Positions 22,449 through 29,535 of a DNA stretch of 32,194 nt are shown in pieces. The stretch is from Elusimicrobiota bacterium (GTDB lineage: Bacteria; Elusimicrobiota; Elusimicrobia; UBA1565; UBA9628), in assembly GCA_003151975.1 (NCBI GenBank), contig PLZD01000033.1, forward strand, positions 1 to 32,194. The letters run 5' to 3'. Position numbers and translations under genes: made by a program. The notes beneath the pieces were generated by a model, which worked only from the letters and a program-made list of their open reading frames with translations, ran no database searches and had not been told where the DNA came from. Each line of letters begins with the position of its first letter. The stretch's first letter is position 1.

Positions 22449-22544
22449 GGTGTCAGACGTTGAATCTTTGTTTTGTTAAATCTTTTTGATGGGTTCGTGA
22501 GACTAAAAAGATTGAACATTTGAAAAGATTCAACGTCTGACACC
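22449..22544. repeat. 96-bp nested inverted repeat between pduL and the BMC-H gene
   Basis: Perfect 21-bp outer arms lie at 22449-22469 (GGTGTCAGACGTTGAATCTT plus T) and 22524-22544. Inside them 22475-22487 (GTTAAATCTTTTT) pairs with 22505-22517 at 12 of 13 positions. The element is AT-rich compared with the flanking genes, starts three bases after the pduL stop and ends 20 bases before the BMC-H ATG. It could be a MITE-like insertion, an RNA processing or stabilising hairpin, or an attenuator. No TA-rich target duplication is obvious. Confidence 0.85.
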
Positions 22545-22564
22545 ACGTCGAACAGGAGAAAACA

Positions 22565-22861
22565 ATGAACGCACTCGGAATGATCGAAACTCGGGGTCTG
22601 GTCGCCTGCATCGAGGCCGCCGACGCCGCCGTGAAAGCCGCCGACGTGAAGGTCGTGGGTTATGAAAAGGTGGGCACCGGTTTGGTTACCGTGCTCTTCC
22701 GCGGCGAAGTCGCCGCCTGCAAGGCTTCCTGCGACGCGGGCGCCGCCGCCGCTCAGAAAGTCGGCGAGCTCATCGCGGTGCACGTGATCCCGCAGCCGCA
22801 CCCGGACCTCGAAGGCAAGATGCCGATCTCCTTGCCCGAGCACCTCAACCGCAAGCGTTAG
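22565..22861 (+). CDS. BMC-H hexameric shell protein
   Basis: A 98-residue protein forming the hexagonal tiles of the compartment shell. The Pfam BMC signature is clear: [56 protein letters not shown] and [12 protein letters not shown]. The length matches PduA/EutM-type proteins. A good AGGAG stands seven or so bases before the ATG. The segment of pore-lining residues falls around KVGTGLV. It is the only BMC-H gene in the window, and a long hairpin just before it may set its high expression relative to the enzymes. Confidence 0.95.
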   Translation: MNALGMIETRGLVACIEAADAAVKAADVKVVGYEKVGTGLVTVLFRGEVAACKASCDAGAAAAQKVGELIAVHVIPQPHPDLEGKMPISLPEHLNRKR

Positions 22862-22874
22862 AGCGAGCGGGCAA

Positions 22875-23186
22875 ATGATTTTTGCTCGCGTGACGGGGAA
22901 CGTCGTCTGCACGCAGAAGGACGACAAGCTCGTCGGCTCGAAGCTCATGCTCGTTCAGCCGGTCGACCTGGCGAATCAGGCGAAGGGGAATCCCATCGTC
23001 GCCATCGACGCGGTCGGAGCCGGTGAGGGGGAATTGGTCCTGCTCGTTCAGGGCTCCTCCGCCCGCCAGACCACGAAGACCAAGGATAACCCGGTCGACG
23101 CGGTCATATTCGCGATCGTCGACACCGTGGAGCAGAACGGCAAGAACGTCTTCAAGAAGAGGACCGACGCCCATGCAAGCCGATGA
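22875..23186 (+). CDS. BMC-P pentameric shell vertex protein (EutN/CcmL family)
   Basis: A 103-residue protein that caps shell vertices as a pentamer. It has the EutN/CcmL pattern MIFARVTGNVVCTQKDDKL, GSKLMLVQPVDL, NPIVAIDAVGAGEGELVLLV and QGSSARQTT, with VDAVIFAIVD near the end. It starts 13 bases after the BMC-H stop, and its 3' end overlaps the aldehyde dehydrogenase start by 14 bases. It is one of three BMC-P genes in the operon, and the three differ at their C-termini. Confidence 0.93.
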   Translation: MIFARVTGNVVCTQKDDKLVGSKLMLVQPVDLANQAKGNPIVAIDAVGAGEGELVLLVQGSSARQTTKTKDNPVDAVIFAIVDTVEQNGKNVFKKRTDAHASR

Positions 23187-24606
23187 GATAGCGCGCATCG
23201 TCGGCGAGGTGCTCAAGCGCCTCGAGAGCTCCAACGAGCTGTCGGCCAAGATCGACGCGCCCGTCGCGTCCTGCTCGGGCGTCATCCACGCCAGCGTGGA
23301 CTTGGCGGTCAAGACCGCTCAAAGGGCGCAGGAAGTGTTCCAGAACCTGGGCCTCGAGAAGCGCCGCGAGATCATCAAGGCGATGCGCAAGGTCTCGATC
23401 GCCAACGCCGAGCGCATGGCCAAGATGGCCGTCGAGGAGACGGGCCTCGGGCGCGTGGCCGACAAGGTGCAGAAGAACCTCATCTGCGCGTTGAAGACTC
23501 CCGGCGTCGAGGACCTGCAGAGCAAGGCGTTCACGGGCGACAAGGGCCTGACCCTCGTCGAGTGGGGCCCGTACGGTGTTGTGGCTGCGATTACTCCCTC
23601 AACGAATCCTGTGGCCACGATCATCAATAACTCGATCTCGATTTTGGCGGCGGGCAACGCAGTGGTCTTCGCGCCGCACCCCGCGTCGGCCAAGTGCACC
23701 TCCGAGATGATGCGCTTGCTGTGCGACGCGATCGTCTCGGCGGGCGGGCCCGCGGGCCTGATCACGACGGTGGCCCCGGCCTCGCAGGAGATGACCAAGG
23801 CCTTGCTCGCTCACCCGGGCACGCGCGTCAACATGGTGACCGGCGGCCCCGCCATCGTCAAGGTGGCGATGACCGTCGGCAAGACCTGCAAGACGATCGC
23901 CGCCGGCCCCGGCAATCCGCCCGCCGTCGTCGACGAGACGGCCATTTTCCCGAAGTGCGCCTCCGACATCATCTTCGGCGCGTCTTTCGACAACAACGTT
24001 TTGTGCACGGCCGAGAAAGAGGTCATCGTGACGCGCGCGGCGCGCGAGCGGTTTCTGGCCGCGATGCGCTCGGATTCGCGCGCTTTCGAGCTTTCTCCCA
24101 CCCAAGTCGATCAGGTCGTCAAGCTCGTCATCAAAGAGGGCGGCAAGGGCTGCAAGGATCCTGTGCTCAACCGCGACTATGTCGGCAAGGACGCCGCCGT
24201 TATCGCCAAGGGCATCGGCCTGGAAGTCCCCGCGTCGACCCGCCTCTTGTGGGCTGAGGTCGGCAACGACCATCCTCTGGTCTGGACCGAGCAGTTGATG
24301 CCGCTTCTGCCGGTGACCGTGTCCGACGACGTCGATTCCGCCATCGAACTGGCTTACGCCGTCGAGGGCGAGAGCCACCACACGGCTTCGATGCACTCGA
24401 TGAACGTCGATCATCTGACGCGGATGGCGCGGCGCATGCAGTGCTCGATTTTCGTGAAGAACGCGCCGAACTTGTACGGACTGGGAATGGGCGAAGGCTA
24501 TGCCACCATGTCGATCGGAACGCCGACGGGCGACGGCCTGACCAAGGCGTCGCACTTCGCGCGGCCGCTGCAGTGCAGTCTCGTCGGATATTTTAGAATC
24601 GCCTGA
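23173..24606 (+). CDS. CoA-acylating aldehyde dehydrogenase (PduP/EutE-like)
   Basis: A 477-residue enzyme turning an aldehyde, NAD and CoA into acyl-CoA, here probably acetaldehyde to acetyl-CoA. ATG 23173 gives an N-terminal amphipathic helix (MQADEIARIVGEVLKRLESS), the encapsulation peptide of BMC enzymes, then a variable linker to about 35. The dehydrogenase core has GPYGVVAAITPSTNP, GNAVVFAPHP, VTGGPAIV and AGPGNPPAVVD. The catalytic Cys278 is in GASFDNNVLCTAEKEVIV. TLPTxTG-like GMGEGYATMSIGTPTGDGL closes it. This is the signature aldehyde-handling enzyme of the compartment. The start overlaps the BMC-P gene by 14 bases. Confidence 0.94.
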   Translation: MQADEIARIVGEVLKRLESSNELSAKIDAPVASCSGVIHASVDLAVKTAQRAQEVFQNLGLEKRREIIKAMRKVSIANAERMAKMAVEETGLGRVADKVQKNLICALKTPGVEDLQSKAFTGDKGLTLVEWGPYGVVAAITPSTNPVATIINNSISILAAGNAVVFAPHPASAKCTSEMMRLLCDAIVSAGGPAGLITTVAPASQEMTKALLAHPGTRVNMVTGGPAIVKVAMTVGKTCKTIAAGPGNPPAVVDETAIFPKCASDIIFGASFDNNVLCTAEKEVIVTRAARERFLAAMRSDSRAFELSPTQVDQVVKLVIKEGGKGCKDPVLNRDYVGKDAAVIAKGIGLEVPASTRLLWAEVGNDHPLVWTEQLMPLLPVTVSDDVDSAIELAYAVEGESHHTASMHSMNVDHLTRMARRMQCSIFVKNAPNLYGLGMGEGYATMSIGTPTGDGLTKASHFARPLQCSLVGYFRIA

Positions 24607-24614
24607 GGTAAAAC

Positions 24615-25166
24615 ATGCAAGCCAATATCGCCGTCGGATTTCTCGAGTCGAACTCGATCGCCAAGGGCATCGAGGCCACCGACGCCATGTGCAAGATGGC
24701 CAACATCAAGCTGGTCAAGACCGCCATCGTGGCCAAGGGCAAGTACATCATCATGATCTCGGGGCCCGTCGGCGAGGTCGAGTCCTCGATGCGCGCCGGC
24801 CGCGAGATATTGGGCAACGTCCTCATCGACGAGGTCTTGATCCGCAACGTGCACTCGCAGGTCTTGGCCGCGCTCGACAAGCGCGTCCCCGTCGAGAAGC
24901 TGGAAGCCGTCGGCATCATCGAGACTAAGGAAGCCATCGCGACAGTGCGCGCGGCCGACGCGGCGGCTAAGGCCGCGAGCGTGCATCTTTTGGAAGTAAA
25001 GACCGTGGTCGGCGGCGGCAAGGGCTACGTCACGATGACGGGAGAGGTCGGCGCCGTGCGGGTCGCGGTCGCGGCCGGCATCCAAGCTGTGCCCGAGAGC
25101 AATCGCATCAGCCACGTCGTCATCTCGCAGGCCGACGCTCAGCTGCTCGCGACGGTCGGAAAGTAA
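24615..25166 (+). CDS. BMC-T tandem-domain shell protein (PduT-like)
   Basis: A 183-residue trimeric shell protein with two fused BMC domains: residues 1-90 (AVGFLESNSIAKGIEATDAM, KLVKTAIVAKGKYIIMIS, GPVGEVESSMRAG) and 91-183 (EAVGIIETKEAIATVRAADA, KTVVGGGKGYVTMTGEVGAV). Overall it resembles PduT, whose Cys38 binds a 4Fe-4S cluster in the trimer pore. At the matching place this protein reads TAIVAKGKY with no Cys, so an iron-sulfur pore is unlikely. GAGG stands seven bases before the ATG, and the gene begins eight bases after the dehydrogenase stop. Confidence 0.9.
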   Translation: MQANIAVGFLESNSIAKGIEATDAMCKMANIKLVKTAIVAKGKYIIMISGPVGEVESSMRAGREILGNVLIDEVLIRNVHSQVLAALDKRVPVEKLEAVGIIETKEAIATVRAADAAAKAASVHLLEVKTVVGGGKGYVTMTGEVGAVRVAVAAGIQAVPESNRISHVVISQADAQLLATVGK

Positions 25167-25183
25167 CTGTTGCCGGCAACAGT
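25166..25183. promoter_or_regulatory. Perfect 18-bp palindrome before caspase 1
   Basis: ACTGTTGCCGGCAACAGT starts in the BMC-T stop codon and ends 20 bases before the caspase start. There is no T-tract, so an operator or processing site fits better than a terminator. Confidence 0.6.
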
Positions 25184-25203
25184 CTAAAAGCCTGGCACTG
25201 ACT

Positions 25204-27024
25204 TTGAAAAAGATCGCGTACGCGCTCGCCGCTCTGGTCCTCGCCGCGCCGGCCTCGGCGCGCAGCATTCATGTCGCAAAAGACGGCTCCGGCGTCTACA
25301 AAACGGTCTACGACGCGCTGACTCACGCGGCGGACGGCGACGAGCTCATCGCCGACGACATCGGGAAGGTCGGAGCGGCTATCCAGAAGGATGGAACGGA
25401 TTTCCTCATTAAGGGAATCGTCGCTGGTTCCGCCGCCGAAAAGGCGGGGCTCAAGGCCGGCGACAAGATCGTTCTCATTAACGATCGCGACATCGCGCGC
25501 ATGTCGGTGGAAGACGCGGTTCCCTTGATGCGCGGTAAGCCGGGGACGACGCTCAAGCTTCATATCCAAAAAGTCGGCGACGACGAGGCTCGCCCCGTCG
25601 AGATCGTGCGCCTGCCCTTGGTCATGCCGATCAGCGACCGGAAGTCCAAGATCACGGCCGCATTGACCTTGGGCGACAACGACGCGTACGCCAGGCTTTT
25701 GAAGGACTTCGCCGCCGGCGGAGACATGCGCGCTCAGCAGGAGCTGGCCTTCGATTATTACTACGGCGCTCCAGCGATGAACATCGAGAAGGATGAGCGC
25801 GAGGGCGCGCGCCTGGCCAAAGCGGCCGTCGACCACGGGGGCGGCAAGGAGATCCAGAGATTGTGGGGCTCGATGCTGACCGACGGCGTCGGCGTCGCCA
25901 AAGACCCCGAGAAGGGAGCGAAGTGGCTGCAGCGGGCGATGGACGCCGGCGACGCGTGGGCGACCTATCTTCTCGGGAGAAGCTACGAATACGGCCTCGG
26001 CGTGCCGCGCAGCACCAAAGAGGCATTGGCTTTGTACGAGAAGGCCGTCAAAGCCGGAGCGACTCCGACGGCTCAGGAAGCGCTCGACAAGCTGAAAGCC
26101 TCCCAGAATCAAACCGCCGCTCGTCCCGCGGCCGCTCAGTCCGCTCCGGCGCCCGCGCCTGCGCCGCAGGCCGCGCTTTCTCGCGAAGAGATCAAGCAGA
26201 TGATGTCCGAGGCCCTGCACGAGCAGGCCGCGCAAAAGCCGGCGGCGGAGACTCCCGCGGAGAAATCCTCCGAAGTCGACGCTCCGAATTATTCCAAGAA
26301 GACGCGGCCCGACGACCTAGCCGTCGTCATCGGCATCGAGAAATACCAGAATCTTCCCGCGGCGAGCTTCGCCGAACGCGACGCGACGGCCGTGCGCGCG
26401 CACTTGGTCGCGCTGGGGTATCCCGAGCGGAATATTTTTTCCTTGATAGGGCCGCAGGCCACCAAGTCCGCGTTCACCAAGGAGCTTGAGGCGCGGCTGA
26501 AAAAACTCGTCAAGCCCGACTCGACCGTTTTCGTCTACTACTCGGGCCACGGCGCGCCGGACCCTAAATCGGGCGCGGCGTACCTCGTACCCTACGACGG
26601 CGACCCGGAATTCCTCGACGAGACGGCGTACTCGCTGAAGCGGCTTTACGCGAAGCTCGGCGCGCTCAAGGCCAGGCGCGTGATCGTGGCGCTCGACTCG
26701 TGCTTCTCCGGCGCCGGCGGCCATTCGGTGCTGGCCAAGGGCGTGCGCCCTCTGGTTACCAGGATCGAGGCCGTCGAGCCCTCGGGCCCGGTCGCGGCGC
26801 TGACCGCGTCGTCCGGCGGAGAGATCTCGGGTGCCCTCGACGAGCAAGGCCACGGCTTGTTCACTTACTATTTCCTCAAGGGACTCAACGACGGCGACAT
26901 GACGCTCGGCGCGCTGCACGGCTACCTCAAGTCGCACGTGGAAGACGAAGCGCGCCGCCACAACCGCGATCAAACGCCCCAGCTTATCGGCGCGGGCGCG
27001 GGGGAGACGCCTCTCGACAAATGA
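25204..27024 (+). CDS. Exported caspase-like protease with PDZ and Sel1 repeats (caspase 1)
   Basis: A 606-residue protein starting at TTG 25204; no stronger start is near. A signal peptide (1-19, IAYALAALVLAAPASA) is followed by a PDZ-like domain (about 64-135, FLIKGIVAGSAAEKAGLKAG). Sel1-like repeats follow (about 175-285, with GARLAKAAVDHG, KGAKWLQRAMDAG and YLLGRSYEYGLGV). A Pro/Ala linker contains the helix SREEIKQMMSEALHE (326-340). The C14 caspase-like domain (about 370-600) carries His449 in YYSGHGAP and Cys500 in ALDSCFSGAGG. A protease that cuts after basic or acidic residues is expected from the family, but specificity is not readable here. It lies inside the BMC operon and overlaps rpiB by ATGA. 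Confidence 0.88.
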   Translation: MKKIAYALAALVLAAPASARSIHVAKDGSGVYKTVYDALTHAADGDELIADDIGKVGAAIQKDGTDFLIKGIVAGSAAEKAGLKAGDKIVLINDRDIARMSVEDAVPLMRGKPGTTLKLHIQKVGDDEARPVEIVRLPLVMPISDRKSKITAALTLGDNDAYARLLKDFAAGGDMRAQQELAFDYYYGAPAMNIEKDEREGARLAKAAVDHGGGKEIQRLWGSMLTDGVGVAKDPEKGAKWLQRAMDAGDAWATYLLGRSYEYGLGVPRSTKEALALYEKAVKAGATPTAQEALDKLKASQNQTAARPAAAQSAPAPAPAPQAALSREEIKQMMSEALHEQAAQKPAAETPAEKSSEVDAPNYSKKTRPDDLAVVIGIEKYQNLPAASFAERDATAVRAHLVALGYPERNIFSLIGPQATKSAFTKELEARLKKLVKPDSTVFVYYSGHGAPDPKSGAAYLVPYDGDPEFLDETAYSLKRLYAKLGALKARRVIVALDSCFSGAGGHSVLAKGVRPLVTRIEAVEPSGPVAALTASSGGEISGALDEQGHGLFTYYFLKGLNDGDMTLGALHGYLKSHVEDEARRHNRDQTPQLIGAGAGETPLDK

Positions 27025-27470
27025 AGATCGTCATCGGCTCGGACCACGGCGGATTTTCGGGCAAGGAGTTCTGCAAGAAGTGGCTGCAGAAAGCCGGCCA
27101 CGAGGTCGCCGACTTCGGCTGCTACTCGACCGACCCGGTGGATTATCCCGACATCGCCCAGCTCGTCGCGGAAGCCGTCGTGCGCCGCGAGTACGACAAG
27201 GGCGTCCTGCTTGACGGCTTCTCGGGCGCCGTGTGTCTCGCGGCCAACAAAGTCCCGGGCGCGCGCGCGGTCGCGGCCTACAACTCGGTCTCGGCGCGGT
27301 TTGCCGCCGCGCACGACGATTGCAACATCTTGTGCCTCGGCGGCAAGACGCACGGCGAGGTCGCGCTCGCTGAGATGCTCCAAGTTTTTTTCTCCACGCA
27401 GTACGAGGGCGGCCGGCACGACGGGCGGCTGGCGAAAATCACGGCCATCGAGAGGAAATACTCGCGATGA
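27021..27470 (+). CDS. rpiB: RpiB-family sugar-phosphate isomerase with altered active site
   Basis: A 149-residue LacA/RpiB-family protein. Family features are IGSDHGGFSGKEFCKKW, VDYPDIAQLVAEAV, LAANKVPGARAVAA, AHDDCNILCLGG and the C-terminal QYEGGRHDGRLAKI then TAIE. RpiB normally interconverts ribose 5-phosphate and ribulose 5-phosphate. The usual catalytic loop CGTGxG is here DGFSGAV (65-71): Asp65 replaces the Cys66 of E. coli RpiB, and the Glu used by the mycobacterial enzyme is absent. Cys72 lies nearby. The true substrate may therefore differ. It overlaps caspase 1 and caspase 2 by ATGA on each side, so it is translated together with the proteases. RpiB plus DeoC is the hallmark of SPU-type BMC loci. 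Confidence 0.88.
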   Translation: MKIVIGSDHGGFSGKEFCKKWLQKAGHEVADFGCYSTDPVDYPDIAQLVAEAVVRREYDKGVLLDGFSGAVCLAANKVPGARAVAAYNSVSARFAAAHDDCNILCLGGKTHGEVALAEMLQVFFSTQYEGGRHDGRLAKITAIERKYSR

Positions 27471-28933
27471 AAAGCTCCGTCTTCGTCGTGTTGGCCGTGT
27501 CCCCCATGCTTGCGGGCTGCGCTTCGACGATTTTGGTGGGGCCACCAGACCATATGATCGCGGCCCAGCGCATCACTGTGCCATCGGTCCAGCCCGGTGA
27601 GCCGACGTTCTGCATTGCCTCTTACGAAGGATCCTTGCTTGAACTCGACTATCAGTATTTGGCGTCAAGGAGGTTCCGGGATCTGAGGCTATTGACCCAT
27701 GAGCATCCGGATGGGGAGGCCTGCGAGGTCTTGCTCAAGTTGCGCGGCCTCAAGACCTTTTCGAGGGCGGCGCAGACAATCGGGGCCTATTCGGCGTTCA
27801 CGCAGGATCTTATTTGGGAGGGCTCGGCTGCTCCCAGTTTTTTCTCGAATGATGTTTCCGGGATACAACTTCTGGGGCCGCATTTGCGCCAAGAGTTCCA
27901 GCCGGGCAGCGAGGGGCTCGCGAAGCTAAAGGCAAGCCAAGCGCGAGGGCACCGGCCGACTGCCGAGGATATCGAGCATTTTGCTGGAAGCGGAATGATC
28001 TCAGAGAACGCTTGGCGTCCGAGCCTGGGTGTCTCGATAGCCAATGTTAGATTGGGCGGCGAGATGGATGAGGATGAGGCTGCTCCCGAATCTGCCCCCA
28101 TTTCGGTTCAAAATCTTCCCGAGAGACCGCGCAAGAGCAAGACCGAGTCGGAGCCCGTCGACGAGCAGGCCCAGGCGGACCAAGGCGCGCCCATCGCCCC
28201 TGACGTCGATGAGCCGCCGGCCGCGGCCGCAGCCAAGCCGCACGCCTACGCCGTCGTTATCGGCGTCAGCAAGTACCGGCACAAGCTGCCCGCCGCCGAT
28301 TTCGCCGACGCGGACGCCCAGTCCGTCGCGCGCTACTTGCGCGCGCTCGGCTATCAGGACGCCAACATCGCGACGTTGATCAACGACGAGGCTTCCAAGG
28401 GCGACTTTGAAAAATATTTCGAGCGCTGGCTGCCCAACCACGCCGACGCGGGCTCGGAGGTTTTCGTCTATTACTCCGGCCACGGCGCGCCCAACGTCAA
28501 GAACGGCGATGCTTATCTCGTGCCTTACGACGGAGATCCGACCTATATCGCTGAAACCGGCTATCCGCTCAAGAAAATGTACGAGCAGTTGGCCAAGCTC
28601 CCCGCGTCGAAAATCACCGTGGTCATGGATTCGTGCTTCTCGGGCGCGGGCGGGCGCTCGGTGATCGCGGCCGGCGCGCGGCCGCTGGTCACGGTCACGC
28701 AGTCGGTCATTCCGGCTAACATCACCGTCTTGGCGGCCTCGGCCGGCGACCAGATCTCAAACAGCTATCAGGATAAGGGCCACGGCCTGTTCACCTACTA
28801 TTTCCTCAAAGGGCTCAGAGAGAAGGGCGACGACATGCGGGCGGTCTACGAATTCCTCAAGCCCGAGGTCAGCGGCTACGCGCGCCGCGAACTCAACGCC
28901 GATCAGGACCCGCAGTGGAGGCAAGGAAAGTGA
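27467..28933 (+). CDS. Caspase-like lipoprotein (caspase 2)
   Basis: A 488-residue protein. A lipoprotein signal peptide ends in LAGC, with Cys18 the lipid attachment site, so the mature protein should sit on a membrane outside the cytosol. An N-terminal domain of unknown type (about 45-180) follows, with EPTFCIASYEGS, RRFRDLRLLTHEHP, YSAFTQDLIWEGSA and LKASQARGHRP. An acidic, Pro/Ala-rich linker runs to about 257. The caspase-like domain (about 259-480) has YAVVIGVSKYR, His339 in YYSGHGAP, YLVPYDGDPTYI and Cys390 in VMDSCFSGAGGRS. It overlaps rpiB by ATGA and the next lipoprotein by GTGA. It is a close relative of caspase 3 (29532), with the same domain order. Confidence 0.88.
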   Translation: MKSSVFVVLAVSPMLAGCASTILVGPPDHMIAAQRITVPSVQPGEPTFCIASYEGSLLELDYQYLASRRFRDLRLLTHEHPDGEACEVLLKLRGLKTFSRAAQTIGAYSAFTQDLIWEGSAAPSFFSNDVSGIQLLGPHLRQEFQPGSEGLAKLKASQARGHRPTAEDIEHFAGSGMISENAWRPSLGVSIANVRLGGEMDEDEAAPESAPISVQNLPERPRKSKTESEPVDEQAQADQGAPIAPDVDEPPAAAAAKPHAYAVVIGVSKYRHKLPAADFADADAQSVARYLRALGYQDANIATLINDEASKGDFEKYFERWLPNHADAGSEVFVYYSGHGAPNVKNGDAYLVPYDGDPTYIAETGYPLKKMYEQLAKLPASKITVVMDSCFSGAGGRSVIAAGARPLVTVTQSVIPANITVLAASAGDQISNSYQDKGHGLFTYYFLKGLREKGDDMRAVYEFLKPEVSGYARRELNADQDPQWRQGK

Positions 28934-29535
28934 GGAGCGCGACCTTGCTTTGGCCCGCGGCGCTTCTCGGCACGGCCGGGTGCTTTGGCGGCGGCGCCGT
29001 CGATCTGCGCTATCGCCCGAGCGGCACGGCCGTGTCTCTCTCCCACGAAGGCACGCCCGCGTTCTACATCGTCCGCGTCGACGAGCGCGCGGGAGGCATC
29101 GTGCTCGCGGCGGGCGAGCGGCCCAAGCTTCTGCTCAAGCGCCCGGTCCAGGAGTCGCTGCGCGAGGCGCTCACCGTCGAGCTCGGCCGCTTGGGGCTGC
29201 CGGCCGCCAAAGAGCTCGATAAGGCGGACGCGCGCCTCAGCGCGGCCATAGGCGGCGAGATCACCGATCAGTCCCGGAGCTACAGCGCGGCCGTGGGCCT
29301 CGTGCGCCTGACGATCAGCTTGTCCATTGAGGACCGTCGCGGCGCGCCGTTGTGGGAAGGAGAGCTCAAGGGCGTCGGCGACATCGCCAAGACAGGATCG
29401 GTCGCGGCGGCGGCCAACGCGGCTCTGGCCGACGCCATGGCGGGTCTCGGTCCTTTGCTTACTCAGGATAGGGTCGTCGCGCGGATTTTTTCTGCTAGGG
29501 CAGACCAGGAACCACATCGGAGGCAGGGACAATGA
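28930..29535 (+). CDS. YajG-like lipoprotein
   Basis: A 201-residue protein starting at GTG 28930, which overlaps the caspase 2 stop. The signal peptide ends in a lipobox-like GTAGC (Cys about 18). The mature domain resembles YajG/DUF-type outer-membrane lipoproteins: RPVQESLREALTVELGRLGL, then ADARLSAAIGGEITDQS and LTISLSIEDRRGAPLWEGEL, and ANAALADAMAGLGPLL. That alternation of a long helix and beta strands is all the evidence. Nothing catalytic is visible. It stands between two caspase lipoproteins, with 4-bp overlaps on both sides, and could be their partner, inhibitor or substrate. Confidence 0.65.
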   Translation: MRSATLLWPAALLGTAGCFGGGAVDLRYRPSGTAVSLSHEGTPAFYIVRVDERAGGIVLAAGERPKLLLKRPVQESLREALTVELGRLGLPAAKELDKADARLSAAIGGEITDQSRSYSAAVGLVRLTISLSIEDRRGAPLWEGELKGVGDIAKTGSVAAAANAALADAMAGLGPLLTQDRVVARIFSARADQEPHRRQGQ

